Of a stretch of DNA of 64,000 nt, positions 57,266 to 64,000 are shown piece by piece. This DNA is from Emergomyces orientalis. Lineage: Eukaryota; Ascomycota; Eurotiomycetes; Onygenales; Ajellomycetaceae. Where the stretch lies: contig MOWL01000025.1 of NCBI GenBank assembly GCA_002110485.1, positions 781,113 to 845,112 of the forward strand, given 5' to 3'. The notes under the pieces were generated by a model. It made no database searches. It was not told the origin of the DNA and was given only the letters and a program-made list of their open reading frames with translations. The translations under genes were made by a program, and so were the position numbers. Position 1 is the first letter of the stretch; the number at the start of each line of letters is the position of its first letter.

Positions 57266-59040
57266 TTAATTACTGGGTACAGGTTCGCTGATATGAGCCG
57301 CAAGGTTCGGTATAATGGCAAAGTCCAACATCGAATACCCGGCATTTGAAGAGTCGACATCTATGTTGGTTGTTGGCCCGTTCCAGTTTGAAAGCCCCGC
57401 ATTCGTGAAGTCGACATCTATGTTGGTTGTTGGCCCGTTCCAGTTTGAAAGTCCCGCATTCGTGAAGTCAACATCTATGTTGGTTGTTGGTTGTGGGATT
57501 AGAGTAGCATCTGTTTCGCTAGTTCGGTCCAAAGTCTCACTGTGTGTATTGTTAAATGATATATCCGCGTTTGCAAAGTCAGCATTCATATTTGTCGTAG
57601 GGTCTACACAGTTCGATGCCAAGGTATTTGTGTAGTTGGTTGTGTCCTCAGCGCCAGCATTGTTTGTTGGGTTCGAAGCGTCAGAGCTAATGGCGCAGGT
57701 GGTTGTATGACTTATTGAGGGAGAGGACCGGCTGTCATTTATGAAAAGAGTACCATCGTTGTCCCAACTCAAATATTTTCTCACTATGTTTAACACAGAG
57801 CTTTGCGCATCTCTGAGAAGGTGATAGGTATATTCACCCTTTCCATAGCATGTTAATCCATCGAGCATTATCGCTGCTGCCAAATTGCAATTTTCGGTTG
57901 CCTTCTCCTCAGGCTGTTGATTTTGAACTCACTTAGCGAACAGTTCTTGCTGTTCGTCCGTCATATGATTCGAGCAACTACATATTATCAATAGGCTGAA
58001 GTTAACTGGGGTGAGTAAGTGAAGAGATCAACTCACTGAGAAGAAGCTGACTTATCTAACTGAAATATAATAGCTGGGCCACACTTTTCCATCAATCCAA
58101 GGTAGCGTCTGCCCTGTTTAGCAATTTGCTTTACTTCCGCGTCTGTGCAACCCCATTCCTGTGCAAGTAGAGAATATGCCCTAGAGAGGAATTTGCGTCC
58201 ATTACTGGGGACTAATGAAGCCTTAATTTCCACTTCGTGAACTGCGTAGACTAGGGAAATACGCTCTGTATAAGTGTAATCATTTTGCCTCGTCGCTGTT
58301 TCCCTGATAATTTCATATAAGCGAGCCGCTGGTGTTCGAAGGCATGGATTGACAAGACTGCCACTTTTTTCCCAAACCTCACTGCAGGATGTTATTGCCA
58401 AAGGTGCACAATGGAATGAATTTTGTACTTTTTTTAATTTGGCCAATGCATCATCTGGTGATTGCTTCCGCTGATCCACGTCAATGTTTGCTTCGATTCT
58501 TTTTCGCTTCTTGGATGGTCCGGCCTCGACGGAATGGTGGGCGCTGTGCGTTGGGTGGTCATGATGAGTGGAAGCAATTAAGGACGAGGCAGCAGAAAAA
58601 GAAGCGGAAGAAACGCTAGGACGGGGGCAAATTGGTGTGAATCGTCCATTATCTTTCTGCACTGCGAGGTCATAGGATGTGTTTGAGGAATTGAGAGAAG
58701 CTGGCAGCGAGTGCGGGTGTGTAGGGGAGAGGATAGGAGGCAATCGCGGGAAAGATTGATGCAGTGATACAGGACGGGTAGGGGTAGGCAAGACATGCTG
58801 TAAATATTGCGATTGATCTCTATACTGCGGGGGAATAAGCTTCCAACACTGCTCTGGAGTCCCTCGAAGTAAGAACTGATGGAATTCATGTAATAAAACC
58901 TAAATTTTAAATCAGTATCAAAATGACATTAGGTTAATTAAGAAAAAAGGAAAGAAAAGAAATATATTAGATACCTCTGAGGAAAGGATTGCTAACGGAG
59001 ACAGCTCTGGCAATATTTTTAATACAGCTGAAGAGCTCAT
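57266..59040 (-). pseudogene. Uncharacterised protein with C-terminal tandem repeats, gene A, one nonsense codon
   Basis: Three minus-strand exons, 59040-58975, 58899-58037 and 57977-57266, give 546 codons with a single in-frame TGA at 57931-57929, which TGG or CGA would restore. The start MSSSAVLKILPELSPL leads to FHQFLLRGTPEQCWKL, a Pro/Ser/His-rich linker, a basic nuclear-signal-like KKRKRIE, a helical domain (TERISLVYAVHEVEIK, AYSLLAQEWGCTDAEVKQ), then VLNIVRKYLSWDNDG and a tail of 19-residue repeats. No known family is recognised. A stop-shortened protein would lose the repeats and the IVRKY block. The promoter is squeezed to under 100 bases by the copia LTR at 59136. Confidence 0.5.
57354..57490 (-). 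repeat. 57-bp coding minisatellite
   Basis: Two full copies (57354-57410, 57411-57467) and a partial third encode the 19-residue unit PTTNIDVDFTNAGLSNWNG. The copies differ at very few bases, so the expansion is recent or homogenised. Confidence 0.9.
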
Positions 59041-59135
59041 TTTGCTAAAACAAGTGATGTGAGAATTAAACAGAAGATGATGTCAAGAAGATTGTGAAGA
59101 TACCAGAGCAGTCACATGATAATCCGGTGCAATTG

Positions 59136-62100
59136 TGTTAGGTGATACTAGGGCTACCCGGGTCACATGCCCCACACACACATATATATTTTAGCTAGTT
59201 AGGTAGTTCAATATGATAGGCTTGATGCACTCTATGAGGTTATGAGGCCCTCTGTTTAATACGCTGCGTTACTGCTATCTATTTCTCTTATACAGCTAGT
59301 TCTTGCCTCTCATGGTGAACTTACGGTCAGGCAACAGTCCTGATCTTACGAGGGAAAATAAGCCGACTAGGCGAGCGGAACGTACGCCGGAGAATATTGA
59401 AAACGAGCCCTTTCCAACCCCCATTACAGCCCGTAAATTGCCCGCAAGAGCTCCTTCGGAGGAGTCAAGTGCTGATTTCGAAGATCCAATGTCGGATATG
59501 TCGGATACGGGCTCAGATCGCGATGAACCCACCCAGGAGGCTCAGGTTGAGCATGATGACTCCTTGAGCGCTGAGACCCGGGCGAGGTTGGAGATTGCGA
59601 GGTTGGAGAATGAAACAGCGCGGATTAAGGCTGGTGCTGGTGCGGGGGAGCTCGCAGGCGCCAATATGACGGCTTATTTGAAGGCCATTAAGGAGTTTCG
59701 ACTTACAGTTAAGCTTCTTGAAAAGCCAGTTCTGCTGCTGGGCTCCATGAACTATCCCATGTGGAGGGATGAGGTTCTTCTCGCGGCGAAGGATTCAGAA
59801 ACAGATGATATTTTGTTAAATAAGGAGCTGGCCCCGCCTGAGGGGGTCAGTGAGGACGTTGCGAAGCTCTGGAGGGAGTGGAATAGCTGGCTGCGTAATT
59901 ATATGTGGTCAGCGATTTCCGCACAGGCTAGAACTCATTTTACTATACTGAAGGAGAATCAATTGTCTGCCTATATGCTGTGGTCCATAGTAGAGAAGAA
60001 CTTCACTGAACGCCGTGTAGTTCGCCGGTTTCGTCTTTTCAATGAGTTCCTGGGTATGACGGCTGAGTCTTGCGGGTCGGATCGTGCGTTTATTGAGCGT
60101 CTCTTAGCCGTACGAACTGAATATAAGCGATTAGATTTTTATATGCCGGATTCCGTCTTCTTTGATCAATTGCTTGCAGGGATTCACAGTAGATGGGCCA
60201 ATCTCATACGAAATAGGATGGATGATATTGAAAAGAGTGGTGAAGATACTCTCCTGGAGGATGATTTTGTGGGTCTATGCCATGATATTCTGCTTTAATT
60301 GCCCTCTGGCGGCAGTTCCTCTTCTTCAAAGAACACAAAGGCGCCCGTAAATAATGCGAGCAGTATGGATGATGCGGGTGAGAGCCCTGCTCCATCTGCA
60401 TCAGGCAGGCCAAAATACTCACATTGTGGGATTGTGGGCCATAATGAGGAGAGCTGTTGGAAAAAGCACCCAGAGAAGTGTCCATCAGGTTATTCTAATG
60501 GAAAAAGGCGTGGTGGCACCAAGAAGGATAAGAAGAAGGCCAATAATGAGGATTCTTCCAAGAGCCCCGATGACAGCTCTGCTCCTGTACACAGTACGGT
60601 TGAGAAGGTGTTCCATGCTCGTGAAATCGTCCGTGATGATGATATTGCGGATGAGTGGGTTCTGGACTCAGGGTCTGGCGCTCACGCAACACCACGCAAG
60701 GAGCTTGTTAAATGCCATTCAATGAGCTCCAATGTTAAATTGAAAATGGCGGATGGGACCATTGTTCCAGCTGCGGCCGTTGGTACGGTTGAACTGGCGG
60801 TTGATGGGGCGGATGTGTGCCTGGAAGGTGTGCGATTTGCCCCCGAATTAGAAGCAAATATCGTGAGCTTTGGCAAATTAGTCCGCAAGGGCTATACGTT
60901 CAAGCAATTGGCATATGGAGAAGCTCACTCAATTATTATGACCTCTCTCGATTGAATGGTCAGCTTCACTGCTGTTTTGAATGAGAAAGATATCTATGTC
61001 ATTGAAAAGCCTCCGCAAATCCGAGATTTGATTCAATTTGCCATGCCTAATGGTGATTTTCGGCCCGTAAATGCTGTGGATGACTCGCTATTGGCTCTGC
61101 CATCAATGAATATAAAACCAGTAGAGCTCACGATGCTGCAATGGCATTTGAAGCTGGGTCATCTTAACCACATGGATATAGCGAAGATGGCCGCGGATCC
61201 GCGCATGGGGATGAGGATTAAAGGCTCCAAGGCTCTGCCTTTTTGTAAAACCTGCGTGCAGGCTAAGATGGCTCGTCCTGCTTTTGAGCCCATGATTAGA
61301 AAAGTGAAGCCTGCTGCACGATTATTTATTGATCTTGCGGGCGGTGGGCATACCTTATTCAATGAGGATGGCGTTCCCACGTATGGGGGGGCTGATTATT
61401 GGATGAGTATTACGGACGATGCCACGAGATATCGGTGGGCCATTTTAATGGCCACCAAGGGTGAAGCAACCGCGAAACTACGGGATTTTATAACAATGAT
61501 TGAGACCACTGCGCAGCGATGCGTGGGCTCCTTGCACTGGAATGGTGGTGGAGAATTCAAGAGCGATGAATTAAAAGCTTTTTGTAAACAGCGAGGCATT
61601 GCCTATGAGACGACTACGCCATATACCCCACAATCAAATGGTCCAGCGGAACGTGCGAACCGCATAATAATCAAAAGAACTAGGAGCTTGCTATTCGATA
61701 GCGGGCAGCCTAGGGACCTATGGGGTGAGGCCATGCAGGCTGCCGTTATGTTGATCAATATGTCTCCCACCTCTACGAAGCTTTACGGGTGCAAGGAGGG
61801 GTCTCCGCTGACCCCCTTTGAAGCATGGATGAGGGTGCAGCCCACGGCGAATTGGCTGCATAGATGGGGCTGCAAGGTCTACAAGAAGGATCTGCGAGTT
61901 ACTAATAAGCTTGCAGATAGAACAGATGGGAAAGAATGGATCTTTGTGGGTTATCAGGGCCTTCATCAAGTTCGCATATGGGACCCTGATGCACGCAGGT
62001 TGGAGATAGCACGAGATGTGGTTTTTGATGAAGCTCTCGTGGAGGACGTGTCATTCATTAATGCCGCTCTTCCGGCTCCTCATGAGCCAAATAACATACC

Positions 62101-64000
62101 GGATGAGCTCGATGTTTTGAATCCTGCGGATGGATGGCAGCACTGTCTCCTGCGGCGCCTGGCAAGGGAGCGGCCGCACATCATGAAGATGCTTGTCAAT
62201 GGGGATCTGGAGGAGGCCATTGAGTCTACCTATCTTATAAACAGTGATGTTGATCTCCTTAATGAGTCTGACGAGCATGCTAATGATAATGGTGATGAAC
62301 CCGTGCTTAGTACCCTTACAGACCGTCCCACGACCTTAGCGGAGGCTCGACGGAGCCCTGATTGGCATCATTGGCTCGAAGCAATGAGGAAGGAGGTCGA
62401 TATGTTCAATCAAAAGAAAACATATGTTATTACTGAGCGGTCCCCGGATATGGATGTTCTTACGGGTAAATGGGTATATGACCGCAAATTAAATAATAAG
62501 GGAGAAACCATCCGCTTTCGCGCATGATGGGTGGTTCGCGGATTCCTTCAGCAGCGAGGAGTCCATTATATGAAGTCTTACACTGCCATTGTCTCTGGTT
62601 CTACAACCAGAAGCCTATTCGCGATCTCTACGGCTAGGAGATGGAAATCGAAGGCAATTGATTATGTGTCTGCATTCCTTAATGGCGTGCTGCCACAGGA
62701 AGAGATGATCTATATGCAGCTCCCAACGGGCATAAAACATGGCAGGGGCAATCTAGTTGGCCTGGTTCGCCAGAGCCTGTATGGGCTGAAGCAAGCTGCG
62801 AGGACGTGGTATTTTCTTGCCACTGAGCATCTCACTTCGATTGGTTTCCGCATATCACCGTATGACGGCGGATTCCTATATCACCCCATCCGTAAGGTGT
62901 ATTTGACGCTGCACGTTGATGGCTGCCGCGTTACAGGGCCCAATGAGCATGATATTGACTGGGTTCTCGATGAGATTGCGAAGCGTTTTGACACCAAAAG
63001 AATCGATGATGATAAGCCATACTTAGGTATGGAAATTGCGGGCCGTAATGGTGATTTACTGGTCACACAAACACGCTATATTGATGAGATCCTTGATGAT
63101 TTTGGCATGACTGCAATCAATCCGGCACCAACCCCCATGAATGCTGGCACAAAGCTCCAGTTCTCGCCGGATGAGGATAAGGGCCTTGATGATGATTTTA
63201 CGGCTACGTGATATCGTCAAGGGCTTGGGTCTCTTCAATATCTGGTTACAAGCACCAGACCGGATATAATGTTCGCGGTAAATTATTTATCGCGATTCAA
63301 TTCTCGCCCAAATAAGGAGTGCTGGGCTGCTTTGAAGCATGTTCTCCGCTATATGAAGAAGACTAGGACTACGGGCATTCTGTATAAGAGGAATATAGGG
63401 GACGAAGGGCTGGCTCCCATGGCCTACGCGGATTCAGATTGGGCGGGTGCAGACCCCCAATATAAATCGACTACGGGCTATATTATAATGATCAATGGAG
63501 CTCCTGTATCATGGCGTTCGCAGCGGCAGATCTCTACGGCGAAGTCCACAACTGAAGCTGAGTATATTGCTGCTAGCGAAGCTGCGTGCGAGCTGATTTG
63601 GCTTAAAGATATGCTGCATGATGCGGGACTGCTTGAGAATGCGGATGGCTATGTTCTTTCCAATAATCTGTATATTGATAATAAAGGTGCCATTGATCTA
63701 GCTAACGGGCGAGTCTTTAACTAAGCGCTCGAGGCATATTGAAGTCCGCTACCATATATTACGCGATCTAGTGGCTAAAAAGGAGCTCCTTCTTCGGCAC
63801 GTCAGCCTCAACGGAGAATAAGGCGGATGGTTTTACGAAGGCGCTGCCTAGGCCCGCATTCAATGCTTTTGTGGCTAATCTTGGCTTGATTGGTTCGGGG
63901 GGATCTGCTTAATGGATTTAACTAAAAGTTTTGTACTTAGCTGCTATTTGATTTTGATGCCTATGGCGTGGCCTGTGTGCGTGTTCCTGGGGCGCCCTAG
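59136..64000 (+). mobile_element. Ty1/copia LTR retrotransposon, 3' end outside the window
   Basis: The left LTR is probably 59136-59294 (TGTTAGG to TATACA, 159 bases). The gag-pol frame follows and ends at 63912. The right LTR lies beyond 64000, so target duplication and LTR divergence cannot be checked. The element lies head-to-head with gene A, 95 bases from its start codon. Confidence 0.88.
59312..63912 (+). pseudogene. Copia gag-pol with four nonsense codons and frameshifts
   Basis: A single frame from ATG 59312 is broken by TAA at 60296 and TGA at 60953, 62525 and 63209; the sequence on both sides stays in frame. Gag (LRLF-type capsid, then a knuckle CGIVGHNEESC near 60424) is followed by protease (WVLDSGSGAHATP), integrase (LQWHLKLGHLNHMDI, CKTCVQAKM, FIDLAGG, PQSNGPAERANR), RT (DYVSAFLNGVLPQEE, LVRQSLYGLKQAARTW) and RNase H (MAYADSDWAGADPQYK, TTEAEYIAASEA). 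The RT box YVDD reads HVDG at about 62910, and the integrase Asp of SDNGGEF reads WNGGGEF, so two active sites are damaged. Near 63715 and again near 63815 the frame shifts; the true end TENKADGFTKALPRP is recovered to the stop at 63910-63912. Confidence 0.9.

Overview
The window is nuclear DNA of a filamentous ascomycete, most likely a eurotialean mould (Aspergillus/Penicillium/Talaromyces type). The evidence is short GT-AG introns of about 50-130 nt, a Fus3-type MAP kinase laid out like Aspergillus mpkB, Zn2Cys6 and DUF7924-type fungal families, and retroelements with C-to-T/G-to-A decay typical of RIP (repeat-induced point mutation).

Left arm, 1-16.5 kb: ordinary genes. These are mpkB (+), an F-box-like protein with a probable frameshift (+), uroporphyrinogen-III synthase (-), the NDUFA9/NUO40 complex I subunit with nine exons including a 14-nt microexon (-), and a truncated DUF7924 relic (+). 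A three-gene group follows: an MFS transporter (-) divergent from a Zn2Cys6 regulator (+), then an N,N-dimethylformamidase beta-subunit-like hydrolase (-). It looks like a small catabolic cluster with its own regulator and transporter.

Transition, 16.5-21.5 kb: gene debris, including PigL_N/STAND N-terminal fragments, a psq-type transposase helix-turn-helix and a possible ferric-reductase fragment.

Centre, 21.5-48 kb: a very AT-rich nested transposon island. A degraded Gypsy element is split by a LINE insertion flanked by a 15-bp target duplication. That LINE carries a three-unit head-to-tail array of its 5'UTR+ORF1 (period 2,864 bp) followed by one ORF2. The composite was later hit by a 5'-truncated LINE copy with a 539-codon open frame, a chromodomain Gypsy element with 246-bp LTRs, an inverted LINE 3' fragment and a solo LTR. 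Beyond it lie an LTR/gag fragment, a Tc1/mariner transposase relic and another LTR.

Right arm, 48-64 kb: accessory DNA. It holds a two-exon chromodomain gene (with a decayed second copy at 21.5 kb), a frameshifted FunK1 kinase, a kinase fragment, two apparent copies of an uncharacterised convergent gene pair, and a Ty1/copia element running off the right edge. Most coding sequence right of 16.5 kb is broken. The intact genes there are the chromodomain gene, the small gene at 56.7 kb and possibly a short ORF at 51.1 kb.
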